NCBI GenBank assembly: GCA_016169945.1
Contig: JADLSH010000395.1
Span: 8,336,001-8,400,000 of the forward strand
Source: Trachythela sp. YZ-2020
Lineage: Eukaryota > Cnidaria > Anthozoa > Malacalcyonacea > Clavulariidae
Reading direction: 5' to 3'
DNA: 64,000 bases
Shown: positions 1 to 10,129 of the stretch, piece by piece
Layout: each line of letters opens with the position of its first letter
Position numbering within the stretch: position 1 is the stretch's first letter
Notes under the pieces: generated by a model
Told to the model about the DNA's origin: nothing
Database searches by the model: none
What the model saw: the letters and a program-made list of their open reading frames with translations, nothing else
Made by a program: the position numbers and the translations under genes

Positions 1-761
1 AAATTGTTTCTCGGAGTGGGAACTTGTACCTGCGGGTGTTCCGCAGGGGACAAAGCTGTGAAGTAATTGGAAAAGATCAAACAAGTAACTTGCAAAACCA
101 AATGGACATTTTAGCGAACAACATTTCATCTGATAAGTTCCAGTTAAACGAATCAAAGTGTAAAGAAATGAGAATTTGTTTTGGATGTAATATTAACGAC
201 TTTCAACCAATTACCATCAATAACATTACACTGGATATTGTCCAAAACGTGAAGGTTTTGGGATTGCATATAGCTAACAATTTTAAGTGCAACATCTGTG
301 TGAATGAAGTGATCAAGAAATGCTGTAAACGCATTTACCATCTTACCCAATTAAAATGAGCAAATATTGGACTTAAGGAATTGCTTCAATTTTACAAATC
401 GTGCATAAGACCTGTTCTGGAGTACGCCTGCCCGGTCTTCCACAATAGCCTTACATCGTATTTGTCAAACGACCTAGGATCACTCCAAAAGCGAGCACTA
501 AAAATAATTCTGCCCCATCATAACTATGAAAACGCTCTGAAATTTACTAACTTGCAACGTCTTAGTGAAAGGAGAAATGATCTAACAACGAAGTTGTTCA
601 AGAAAATAGTTGCAGATCCATCTCACAGGCTCCATGGCCATCTTCCTCCCTGTTTAGAACATTTAAATATGGGACTTAGGACACAACATTTATTTAATAT
701 TAATTTTAATACTAAACGTTTTAGGAATAGTTTTATAACTTATAACTCATTGAAGATGTAA
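1..761 (+). pseudogene. CR1/L2-like non-LTR retrotransposon, reverse transcriptase C-terminal remnant
   Basis: This is the 3' part of a non-LTR reverse transcriptase. A GVPQG box (RT motif) is readable at about 35-60 in one frame. The text then jumps into another frame at about 75, where the downstream thumb/connection region follows (QLNESKCKEMRI, VLGLHI, then YKSCIRPVLEYACPV). The palm segment with the catalytic aspartates, which should lie between them, is missing, so this copy cannot be active. A single in-frame TGA at 357-359 separates two open blocks in the same frame (24-359 and 381-761). The family assignment is by motif recognition; CR1/L2-type is favoured by the C-terminal motif and the short tandem-repeat tail that follows. 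The element is cut by the window edge. Confidence 0.85.
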
Positions 762-833
762 CTTACTAAAAATCATACCTTTGTAATCTTAAACGTATTT
801 CAGCTATATGGCTGCTAGTTTTAAGAAATAAAT

Positions 834-850
834 TATCTATCTATCTATCT
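834..850 (+). repeat. (TATC)n microsatellite tail of the retrotransposon
   Basis: Four to five TATC units sit about 70 bp after the reverse transcriptase stop codon. Short tandem repeats at the 3' end are typical of CR1/L2-like retrotransposons, so this probably marks the 3' end of the element. From here to about 1390 I see no gene. Confidence 0.6.
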
Positions 851-1392
851 AAGCAAATTATCTGAAATTTTGTACAGTAATTAAAAACCCAACAAATTTT
901 CCATCCATTAACTCAAAATACGATTAAAGCTTTTAAATTTCGTGCGCAAGTTATTTTTAGTTTGTTGGAAAAGAAACACCCCCCTGGTTTACACAATTTG
1001 AGTTCGAGTATTTTTTTGCATTGTTCTACATTATGGGTACTCAAGGAATCTATATATAATAAAAACTTGATACCACGAGCTGTTTTGCTAAATTGAGAGC
1101 AATTTCAAATCTGTATATACGATCGATGTAAGGCTGATCTATTCCTTATTTATATCAGCTTGTCGCTGATTGATGCATGTTAAGCACCTTACATTACTTA
1201 CTGTACATTAACACAACGATAGCAATAACACTGTAGGACACTTTAGTTTATATGCAGAGGAAAAAGGAAAAGGAAAAACTTACTTTTAGGTAGGCTGCCA
1301 TCCACAACTGATTTATATTCTTGGGTTTGTTTTTTGGGAGCTTAATCACAAAAAGAGCAAAATATTCAAATAAGACATTGTAACAGCAGATG

Positions 1393-1563
1393 CATTAAGG
1401 CGCATTGCCAGTTAATGGGTTTAGACACTGGCAGATAGTTTTGTTAACCCATTAACTAGCAGTACCCTACTGTACCACTGACAAGTGAAATTGTCTGGCG
1501 TTAGACAGAGTAAAATACTAAAGTACAGGACATGTAGGTACAGTTGGGTGCATTGGCATTAAG
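1393..1563. repeat. Short inverted-repeat element 'A', copy 1 (with an adjacent partial copy)
   Basis: About 115 bp with imperfect terminal inverted repeats: it opens with TTAACCCATTAACT and closes with a complementary form of TGCCAGTTAATGGG. The core reads GTCTGGCGTTAGACAGAGTA. Related copies lie at 1986-2098, 14200-14305, 14306-14400, 63715-63800 and 63815-63930, with partial ones at about 33775-33830 and 53660-53745. No coding capacity; it behaves like a MITE. Confidence 0.7.
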
Positions 1564-1985
1564 TAATTTGTTTATTATATAAGTGATCTATCAGCAGTGA
1601 TCTCCATACAAAGTATAACTGGAGTTATACGGCTTTTGGACCATTTGCCCCTAACCATGCAGATTCCACCACCAATGCATAACTTCAACCATCCCGATCC
1701 AACAAGGTTTAATTGTTATCCATTGGAAATATACAGCAACATATGCCACACGTTTGATAATGGTATACCTAATTATGTGACAGTTGACACTGACAGATTC
1801 GCAACTGAACAGCATGCAAGCAAAGTATATCTAGCCTCAAAAACATGAAATTCTAATCAAATCTGTAGGTTTATCTTAGTACGTTTGGCCTTGTTGTCGA
1901 CAGGGTCTTGGCCAAAAAATATTTGGCAATACAAGTAATTTGGGAACTTCAGTTAGGAAACATGTGCATTAATTGGATGACGGTT

Positions 1986-2012
1986 TTTAACCCATTAGTT
2001 GGCAGTGCTCTT

Positions 2013-2052
<40 letters not shown>

Positions 2053-2098
2053 CTACCGAAAGTAAGTGCTTTTGGGTGCATTGCCAGTTGATGGGTTA
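1986..2098. repeat. Short inverted-repeat element 'A', copy 2
   Basis: The best preserved copy here of the family seen at 1393-1563. The ends TTAACCCATTAGTTGGCAGT and the complement of GCCAGTTGATGGGTTA form an imperfect terminal inverted repeat, and the core contains GAGTAAAATCGTCTGGCGTT. The stretch between copies 1 and 2 (1564-1985) holds no gene that I recognise. Confidence 0.7.
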
Positions 2099-3370
2099 AG
2101 CAGAATTTTATGCAGAACTTAAGTGGAGTTTTGAGGTTGAGCAATCTTATATTTTACTTGTTTTAATTTTGAGTGCGAAAACACTAGCCAATCACAACGT
2201 TCAGACAATAAATTTCACACGTGAGAAAAATCAACCGAAAAATCAGAATGCCGAGATGATAAATTTAACGTGTGAAAAATATATTGATGCGATGTTTATC
2301 TCACCATTCTACTGAAGGAAATCTCTTATATAATAAAGTTTGTAAAATATATTTTAAGTTACAGGTATACGTGTACAATCCTGGCAATAATTATCGTGTG
2401 CGGGTCAAATAAAACTAAATGTGTTTCTACAGAATTAATCCCCAAAGAACTTTCTCCCCCTCCTATACCCCATTCAAATGTTGGTAAATCAACTAAACAT
2501 ATATTTTTAAAATTTAATTTTGAAAAACAACATTGAATAGGGGGGCAGAGAGGGGGGAGGGGAATTTGACTATGAAAGACTGTCTCAATGTTAATATTTG
2601 CAGTAGAAAACTTAAGTGTCCACATAATTTTTACCAAGATTGTAGCAACAGATAGAAAAAGCTGTAAAGAAGTAAATTTCGAAATTTAGTGCTAGACTTG
2701 GTAGTCCAGAATGACCATGCACTTCATCTGCTTTAATTCAGAGTGATATTTGCCTACTGTATATTTTTAATCCTTTGTTAGAGCCCACTGCTTTAAGGTA
2801 ATCTTTTTCCCATCCCTAATTCCACCTAAATAAATGGTCCTTTTTGAGAAATGTTTTTGATCCTACAGCATATGGAATGAAAACTTGTCATAGTTTCGCC
2901 AAATATTTCTATTTTTCATACAATTTGGTCAACATAGCTACCTTCCGATTGTGTAGATTTCTTGTTTTTTGGTGACTTCCTTTTTCTCTTGTTGTAACTT
3001 TCTGTTTAAGAAAAACAGACACATTGCTCAAGTTTATCAATTTAAGACATGCAAAGAGCAGCATTCATAAAAAGGCCCTTAAATGTATATATTAAATATA
3101 CTGAATATGATTTGATGATTCCTTCCTAGTTCAGCTCTCGCACCTATTATTAAATATATAACGGTATCATATATCCAAAAAAAATGCCACCTCAATAGAA
3201 AAAATCTAAACATTAAGTAAAATTTAACACAAATATTTGAGAGTATTGGACCGGGTTTGCTGACCAGCTTTGGCATAAATCTGTCCAGGGTAGCCCTTTC
3301 AGATGCAAATGCCTCCGTCATCAATATGCTGTAGGGGCCCTGATACGCACAACAGAATTATTAGTATAGG
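2099..3370. other. Non-coding stretch; one doubtful exon remnant on the minus strand near 3230-3350
   Basis: Mostly AT-rich sequence without coding signal. On the minus strand at about 3230-3350 there is a short, more GC-rich open stretch (MTEAFASERATL, then MPKLVSKPGP) that differs in composition from its surroundings and could be an old exon. I do not recognise the family and see no clear splice sites, so it may be chance. Confidence 0.25.
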
Positions 3371-3516
3371 TTATCATGCGATGGCGAGTACAATTAGGGA
3401 TTAACAGTACTAGTGATGTTTGGAAACGAGCCGCCGGGGCGAGTCCAATTTGGCAACATTTTCAAACATCACGAGTACTATTAATCCCTAATTGTACAAG
3501 CAACATCGCATGATTA
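3371..3516. repeat. Imperfect long inverted repeat
   Basis: Arms of about 50 bp at 3371-3420 and 3465-3516 are near reverse complements: ATCATGCGATGG opens the left arm and CATCGCATGAT closes the right arm, with GTACAATTAGGGATTAA and TTAATCCCTAATTGTAC inside. The GC-rich loop of about 44 bp contains CCGCCGGGGC. It directly abuts the next element. Confidence 0.65.
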
Positions 3517-3661
3517 CTTGTTTATTATTAGCATGACAAAATTTCCGCCATTTTGTTTGTTTTGGGAAAATCATTAATTGTACTGCAGTACAATTAATGA
3601 AATAATTGTACTCCTCTCAACCAATCAGCATCCAGTAATTTTATCATGCTAATAATAAGTA
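3516..3661. mobile_element. MITE-like element with a perfect 30-bp central palindrome
   Basis: Terminal inverted repeats of about 25 bp: TACTTGTTTATTATTAGCAT at the left and its complement, ATGCTAATAATAAGTA, at the right. In the middle, 3572-3601 is a perfect 30-bp palindrome centred on CTGCAG (TTGTACTGCAGTACAA core). No coding capacity. It could extrude as a hairpin. Confidence 0.65.
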
Positions 3662-3847
3662 AATTTAAATCAAAAATTAATTGCAGAATTTTTTGATGGT
3701 TTAATGTTATTTTCAACGTTTTGGATAATTTTACTCTCCATCTTCAGGCTAACTAATGATCTTACGAATGTTTTAAAGCAATTTCGTGGCAACCCCCTGG
3801 GGAATAGATTTTCTGTGGTTCATTGCATAGTACCATAAATGTTCAAT

Positions 3848-4015
3848 TACCACAAAAAGTTCCCAAGCAAAAAACTTGCCCAATACCAATAATATGTATT
3901 GTAATTGAATACAAAATTTCCCATTTTTGCTGTAATACAATTTAATAGAGGATAATCATTGATCATCCATTTTCTCGGTATTGGGCAAGTTTTTTGCTTG
4001 GGAACTTTTTTGGTA
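3848..4015. mobile_element. MITE-like element with about 42-bp terminal inverted repeats
   Basis: The left arm at 3848-3888 and the right arm at 3973-4015 are near-perfect reverse complements (AGTTCCCAAGCAAAAAACTT against AAGTTTTTTGCTTGGGAACT). The roughly 85-bp interior is AT-rich and non-coding. I could not identify a convincing target-site duplication. Confidence 0.75.
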
Positions 4016-4155
4016 GTAATGTACCTATATGCCTTTCAAATAAAATTGTATCCATTCTGGCTATTACAACCGGACGTGTGAGTTGGGATTGGAAAAATTT
4101 TGCTGAAGTCGGACTACTGGTATTATTATCTATTCTGTGATATTTTATATGTAAG

Positions 4156-4842
4156 ATGGTGTGATGTACTAGCCAGGATTTGACTCGTCCCTAGTCGTAT
4201 CTGTGAACCGTACGAGACTACTGGCGACGAGTGGATGGCATGTAATGGCGTGAGTTGGGATTGAATATCACACGCTTTGGATAAACTCTGACAAATTTTA
4301 ACTCAATCTCTATAAAGCTCAAGCTCTATGTATAATTGTTAAATATACTTACTATACTGTTAAGTAATACACTAATATACTATTTTGATTTTTGAACAAT
4401 TTTGTCACCGTACCTTCAGTGTTTTTCTCATTTCGTTTTCGCTTTTGTTGGTGCTCTTGAGAGAAAAAATATGATGGAAGTGAAAAACTATATCATGGAC
4501 ATGGTGTGATGTACTAGCCAGGATTTGACTCGTCCCCAGTCGTATCTGTGAACCGTACAAGACGACTGGCGACGAGTGGATGGCATGTAATGGCGTGAGT
4601 TGGGATTGAATATCACGCGCTTTGGATAAACTCTGACAAATTTTAACTCAATCTCTATAAAGCTCAAGCTCTATGTATAATTGTTAAATATACTTACTAT
4701 ACTGTTAAGTAATACACTAATATACTATTTTGATTTTTGAACAATTTTGTCACCGTACCTTCAGTGTTATTCTCATTTAGTTTTCGCTTTTGTTGGTGCT
4801 CTTGAGGAAAAAATTATGGACGTGAAAAACTGTATCATGGAC
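4156..4842. repeat. 345-bp tandem duplication
   Basis: Bases 4156-4500 are repeated almost identically at 4501-4842. Both units start ATGGTGTGATGTACTAGCC and end in GTATCATGGAC or a near match. The few differences include a short deletion near the end of the second unit (GAGAGAAAAAATATGATGG against GAGGAAAAAATTATGG). Neither unit has a convincing open reading frame. The low divergence suggests a recent duplication or ongoing homogenisation. Confidence 0.9.
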
Positions 4843-5001
4843 ATGGATGATTATCACAATTGAAGGTATGATCAACTAGCTTAAACTTGTCAAATTGAAG
4901 GTGTGATCAATGTTAAACAACAGAAGTAAGTAATTCATTTTTTATTTGGATATCTATAGCCGGGGAAACAAGGGTAAGGTGTACAATATTATGTAATGTA
5001 C

Positions 5002-5073
5002 CTGGCGATTCGCTGGTGTCGCTTTCACCGTCACTTTCGTCGCTTTCCTCCTCACTTTCTGGCTCTGAAATTT
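5002..5073 (-). CDS. Acidic-tail exon of the tyrosine-recombinase-like gene
   Basis: A 72-nt exon with an acceptor (TTTCAACAG) at 5074 and a donor (GTACAT) at 5001. It encodes 24 residues rich in Glu, Asp and Ser (SEPESEEESDESDGESD). It enters in phase 1 and exactly matches the phase 1 exit of the exon at 6540-7012: the split codon gives Glu and the frame stays open. That phase match across a 1.47-kb intron is the main support. It leaves in phase 1, so a further exon should lie downstream (below 5000); I could not identify it. Confidence 0.6.
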
Positions 5074-5120
5074 CTGTTGAAAAGCGGGAAAAGTAAAAAT
5101 ATTATAAATGCTAAATAAGT

Positions 5121-5230
5121 TTGGATTATACAACTGCAAGGGTCGCTTTCGTCCTGCAGTGTAATGCAAATTATATAAGAAATACGAGGCGAGATTTAAC
5201 AATGTAATGTCTTTATTTTGAATTTTTTTT
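5121..5230. repeat. Single arm of inverted-repeat element 'D'
   Basis: This stretch (TTTGGATTATACAACTGCA, then CTGCAGTGTAATGCAAATTA and AGATTTAACAATGTAATG) matches one terminal arm of the complete element at 15974-16302. It lies in the intron between the last two identified exons of the recombinase-like gene. A poly-T run at 5222-5239 follows. Confidence 0.6.
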
Positions 5231-5249
5231 TTTTTTTTGCAGGACATCA

Positions 5250-6530
5250 TCAGCTTCGTACCCGGGCCTTGATTCCTTGGTTATGGTATGTTGTTATAAC
5301 TTGATGTTATTCTGCTTTTTATTTCCATGTTTGTACAGTATGTTTTTAAAATGAATCAGATGGCTTTAAATGCTTCATAACTGTTTATTATATACACAAG
5401 CTCAACAAGCGCTGTATATGAACCGAACTGAAGTAAATTTATTTAATTTGATTTTCTCACATAACAGCCGCCATGCACACATATTGAAGTGAAAGGCTGA
5501 ATGAATTATGTCAGATGAGTTTGGCGAAAATGGCGAAGGCATGCAAATTTTTCTTTGGACTCAATAGTATGCGTTCTTTACTCCTATCGAAAAGTAATCG
5601 GAAAGTACATCAGGATTAAAGTAAATTTTCACATTGCAATTGTAAAAATTAAACACAGGGATCTTAGTCGTGAAGCGGCTCGGCTAATATTTGTTAAACG
5701 GGTCGACTGATATTTGTTGACAATTGTCATCGACTGTTCGTCGTGTTTGTCGAAGGTACAGTAAGAACACAGAGGCCCAGGCTCTATACCTGCGCCCGCC
5801 TGTGACTTCCTTATAAAGAGGGAAGGACGGACAGATTGAGACCAAAATAGCATATGTCAAACGAAACTACAGTATCTTCGCTTTTTCGCCTTTAAATGCA
5901 TTTCTTTCAAGATTAATCGATATTCCCTGCAAGAATGATACCGTTCAACTCTCAAAACAACGATGCTTTAATTCGCTCTAAAATTCACGAAGGAATTACA
6001 AAATTATAAAAGCCGTAGAAAAATTCTCAAATAGCCGTACAAAACTCCACAAAAACAGTGTTGTACTCAGTATAATATCAGCAAAGATTATCGGAAAAAA
6101 TATAACATGCATATTAAATACCAGCAATCATGGATTGGGCCCGAAGCTCCCGTATAAACATACAGAAACCATGGGCAAGGGAACTTGCAGCGGGAAAATA
6201 CATTCCTATCTTTAAAAAGGTTGTTCTCAACTCGATGATAGTAAATATTTACCAAAAAACAGCAAAGTCTGCGGAAAACACAACACTGAATTGAATATAA
6301 ATTAAAATAAAAACAAAATTTTGTCAAATTTTAGAAATACAAATTCGCAGCACAAATAACGTTAGGAAAATATCAATATGCGGTAATTTTCATGATAGAC
6401 CTGCGAAGACCTATCATGACCTGGATATATCTCGATATATCTCAATTTTTCATCTTTATATAGGTCAGTGGGATGCGTGTCCGCTAAAACTGCAATAAAA
6501 AGTGTAAAATGATATAGACATGCATAAGCT
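5250..6530. other. Non-coding stretch (intron and intergenic)
   Basis: No convincing coding sequence on either strand. It lies within the intron between exons 6540-7012 and 5002-5073 of the minus-strand recombinase-like gene. Composition is AT-rich, with one GC-richer patch around 5640-5850 that I cannot assign. Confidence 0.5.
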
Positions 6531-6539
6531 ACCACTTAC

Positions 6540-7012
6540 CTAAATCGATCTCCGACAGACTTTTCCCCACCCATTTCATGGTATCTCCAGAGTCCACTGC
6601 TATCAGGAGTTTGCTAACCTTGGCAAGTTCGATTGTGGACTCGTGTAGCGGTAATACTCGATGAATGCTCACATCATGGCCGAGATGTCGTGCCAGCCAA
6701 TCCACCTCCGTCTCGTTGAGTGCGAGCACTTGAGACATTGTTGCGATGTATTTTCTCAATTTAGTGCCCGTCACATCATCTGGTTGGGAGAGTGGTGGCT
6801 GGCACTCCCTGATGAACTTTCTCAAGCAATCACATGCCCTGATGTGGCCTAGGGACTGCTTCGTTGGTCTTGCGAAGACATAGCGGTTGTCTGGTGCTAT
6901 ACCGACACGATTCCTGGTGCGGATCAACAGATCGATGCTTTCTGTTGTGTCCTTGGTGAGGATTATTGGCACTTTCCTCCCTTTTTTCCCTCTAATTTCA
7001 ACCATATCAAGC
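6540..7012 (-). CDS. Tyrosine-recombinase-like catalytic exon (C-terminal half)
   Basis: The exon starts after the acceptor TTTCTAG at 7013 and ends at the strong donor GTAAGT (6534-6539). It completes a Lys codon begun by the exon ending at 7722 (AA plus G), so the frame is continuous. The protein shows the tyrosine-recombinase pattern: a strand with the likely catalytic Lys (RKVPIIL), the second Arg box (TKLRKYIATMSQ) and the His box (WLARHLGHD). The nucleophilic tyrosine expected about 8-10 residues after HLGH is absent: the text reads HRVLPLHES. YYR would be readable one frame over, which suggests compensating small indels. It ends with a conserved-looking AKVSKLLIAVDSG segment. The protein is probably inactive as a recombinase. 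Confidence 0.75.
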
Positions 7013-7721
7013 CTAGAAACATATTAGAATACGTCTTAAGGATACGCAACACGATAGACGCGCGTTATGATAGATTGTACATTGCCCAACTAATTTTACT
7101 AGGCGTAGTTCTACAACATTTTTGGTGAAAAAAGGCCAGAAAAATGCCGATTTCAAGTTTTTATATTGATCCTCCATGATAGTTGACAAAGCCGTAAAAC
7201 AAAACACTATTATATAAAAATATCCCTTATTAAAGACGAGAAAATCGATAAACTTTCGGGTAAACTGCACACTAATTTTCTTGTTTTTATGTAGTACCAA
7301 TAGTTTTGTTTTATAATTAGATTTTCTTGAATAGTTTTACCTGAAAATCAAACGAAGTGTTTCATAATTCACCAAATAGTTGGTAAAACTACACTACCTA
7401 AACAATCCCGTCTTACTTTCCCATATAAACAGATGGCAAGTTAGGCAGGAAACTCTTCTCACACAAGAAACTCGTCTTAAAATCATATTCGTATTTACCG
7501 TATATTCAGGCGGGTTTCTATATGGAATATTTTCCATCTGAGGTGAGTTTTCCCGCCTTTAACGAATTCGGCATTTAACGAATTGATGGCGAGAAAAAAA
7601 CTTGTCAGGAAGTTCAACATCTTTATGCAGATCTAAACATGACCGGTTATTCGTGCTGTTTGGGGAAACATTTGCAACATCTACTGTATGGCAATAGTAT
7701 ATAATTATATGTAGTACTTAC

Positions 7722-8942
7722 TTTTTTGAAAGTGCGCGCTCAAAGTTATCCAACGACTTGGCGATTTCCGAACTGTTCACGCTATTCCAGACTGGTCTCG
7801 TTTGGTAGTCTCGTATCGGAAGTTTGGAAACCTCCCCTCCTCTTCTCTTATTGAAGACGAACATTCTCGTCAACATCGTCTGTGCCAACAAATTCCAGTC
7901 TTCCAATCTCCCATACGTTTCCAGTGATCTAAAGGAATCAGACTTTTTAAGGTCAATGTAAGCTTTTAGTTTTGCCAGGTCTTCGGCAAGAGGCAATACA
8001 TTGACCTTATTGAATTTCCTTGAGTTTAATGTGTTCGTGGAATGATGCGAAATTTGTGTTACCCATTCGTTGAGTAACAATTGGTGAAACTTGTTGGCCA
8101 CCTTTTCCTTCACCTCATCCTCTTCCCTTATTGCCTTGCCAACAACGACTTCGACACACTTTTTCAGCGCATAGCCAATCTTCAACGCCAGGGATGGTGT
8201 ACCTACACTTTGTTGCCCCTCTTTTGTTTCAAAAGAACAAAGCTCTTTCACGGCTTCCACAACTGTGTCGAACTTTTTCGGATTGATGAAGTCGGAAAGC
8301 TCCGCATCAGGATTCTCCTTTCGCAATTGAAGAACTATACGTGATAATTCTCGCATGGTCTGGGATGAATCCTGAGCTTTGGTGATACCATGCTTCTCAA
8401 CGAGGAACTTTCCAACCCCCAGAATGAGCTGATCATTCTTGGCTACCATTCCAATATTGTCATTCCTTAACGTCGCCAATACATGATTGAGCATGGTACA
8501 GGTATTGCTGCCTTTCAAAGCACCCAAGAGCATTAGTTTGGAGCTCACCTGGACGGATTTTGTCGTCTACTGGCTATAATGCGGTTTCTCTGTACATGCA
8601 GCTGTGTGTTTCCAGAGTTCTTGCCGCCGATAAAAACCACGGCAAAAACGGCATGGCAGGAAGTCATCAGCAGCGATGGCACGACCGGACCGGTTTGGTT
8701 TCCTTGCTACAACAAGATTTCCTTCGCCAACATCCATCACAGTCATGTTATGGTGATAATTGCCCCGCGATCTCAATTTATGCCATGCCACTTTTGTCTC
8801 TCAGCCGATCCGGTTGGAAATTTAAGCGCCGCCATGACATCCGCTTCCTTGGGATGTTTTCGAGTCATGTGGCGTGGCAACTTTGGAGTCATCTCCCCAC
8901 AGTAACAGCATGCCTGTTTCTTCCGTCCACTGGAGTGGTCAA
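7722..8942 (-). pseudogene. Zinc-finger and N-terminal part of the tyrosine-recombinase-like gene (frameshift plus stop)
   Basis: One long exon between an acceptor (GTTACAG at 8943) and a donor (GTAAGT at 7721). It first encodes a C2H2-like finger (CCYCGEMTPKLPRHMTRKH) and then a second Cys-rich module (PCRFCRGFYRRQELWKH). A helical region follows, then the Arg I box of tyrosine recombinases (NKRRGGEVSKLPIRDY) near the end. Two lesions are visible. A 5-bp duplication (ATGCC twice, 8780-8789) shifts the frame between the two zinc modules. An in-frame TAG at 8567-8569 interrupts the frame after the second module. Otherwise the frame is continuous for about 400 codons. An upstream exon must exist (entry is mid-codon) but I could not place it. 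The family looks like Crypton-related or host-recruited YR genes; that naming is inference. Confidence 0.75.
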
Positions 8943-9009
8943 CTGTAACTGAGAAAAAAAGAGGGAAAAAATTGTCAAATTACGTCAATTCCCTAAAAAC
9001 TAAAAGAAA

Positions 9010-9798
9010 GAAGCATCCTGCAGAGATTGGGTAAGTTATTTGTTTTTATTCATGAAATTATGGTTGGGATTACTTGCTCATTCATATAATCAAATCAAAT
9101 AATCTTTGTATATATTTCAAATTGTATTGTGATCGTAATTGATAACGATAAGATGGCCAGGAAACTCGTCAAACTACAAACTAGCTATATCAATGGAATG
9201 GGATTTATGTTCAACTTGAAAGGTACGCTACCGTGCACAAGAAACACGGTTTGGAGATTGAGCCCTAACATTGCTGTTGGTCTTTTCGTAGAATATATAA
9301 TATATTCACTAACCCTGACCGCGCATAAATGCAAATAAAACCATAGAACAAGAACGAAAGTCTATTTATTGTTTGGATGTTTTAACAATTGCAGTGAATA
9401 AAGCGTGCTTTAATTCAGTTAAAATAAACCGATCGAGGAACAAAGAAATTGGTTAACAACAATTGAAATGCACCTTGCGTCTGCATTCTTTTCGTCGCTT
9501 TCTCTAGCTTTAGGTTCGTTAGAACCACATTTATTCTTCACAACTATATTAACTCAGAGATCCTAAGGATAGTGCAAAGGAAAATGCCAATAAATTATCT
9601 GATAGTGAGGATAGTTCTGAAGATTATGAGGACAGCAACAATGAATGATGTCCTTCTCCGGCTGTCAGAGAGGTAGGCTAAACGTTTATGCTCCTGTTTA
9701 AACAATTTACCAATCTCTTGTTCACTAAAAATAATTCTTATATTTGTTTTGCGTCGATTTCACAAATTATCTGTGAAAAACTGCACATAGCTACGGTG
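9010..9798. other. Intergenic; possible acidic last exon on the plus strand at about 9558-9653
   Basis: Mostly AT-rich without genes. At 9558-9653 (plus) an acceptor-like CTCAG is followed by an open stretch ending in a stop and rich in Ser, Asp and Glu (KLSDSEDSSEDYEDSNNE). It resembles the acidic tail of the neighbouring recombinase-like gene but lies on the opposite strand. No upstream plus-strand exons were found, so it is tentative. Confidence 0.3.
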
Positions 9799-9800
9799 GC

Positions 9801-10041
9801 CCACAAGTGCAACACACAAGTATATTTATAAACACCCAAATAAATTTCAAACACACAAATAAATTTCAAAACACACAAATATATTTCAAAACACACAAAT
9901 ATATTTCAAAACACACAAATATATTTATAAACACACAAATATATTTCAAAACACACAAATATATTTATAAACACAAACAAATGTTGAAACACCTAAATAA
10001 ATGTAGAAACACCGAAATAAATGTCGAAACATCAAAACATC
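9801..10041. repeat. Left tandem-repeat arm (20-bp units)
   Basis: About seven to eight copies of a 20-bp unit (AAAACACACAAATATATTTC), with variants ending in ATAAA instead of CAAAA. They are followed by about three copies of a second 20-bp unit (AACACCGAAATAAATGTCGA type). The whole arm is the reverse complement, in structure and order, of 15560-15850. Confidence 0.85.
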
Positions 10042-10129
10042 CCGGGTTTGTTTACGTCAGTTTCACGCTTTTTTTTTCAACCATCGTAACACATGTGATC
10101 AACCTTCACCATTTTACAAAAGCAGCGCC

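Noticed and set aside
153..350. Minus-strand open frame opposite the first reverse transcriptase fragment
   Set aside because: It is the shadow of the plus-strand RT, which has clear motifs; the minus frame has none.
8560..8952. Two plus-strand open frames over the zinc-finger exon
   Set aside because: They lie antisense to the recombinase-like exon, which has zinc-finger motifs and splice-phase support.
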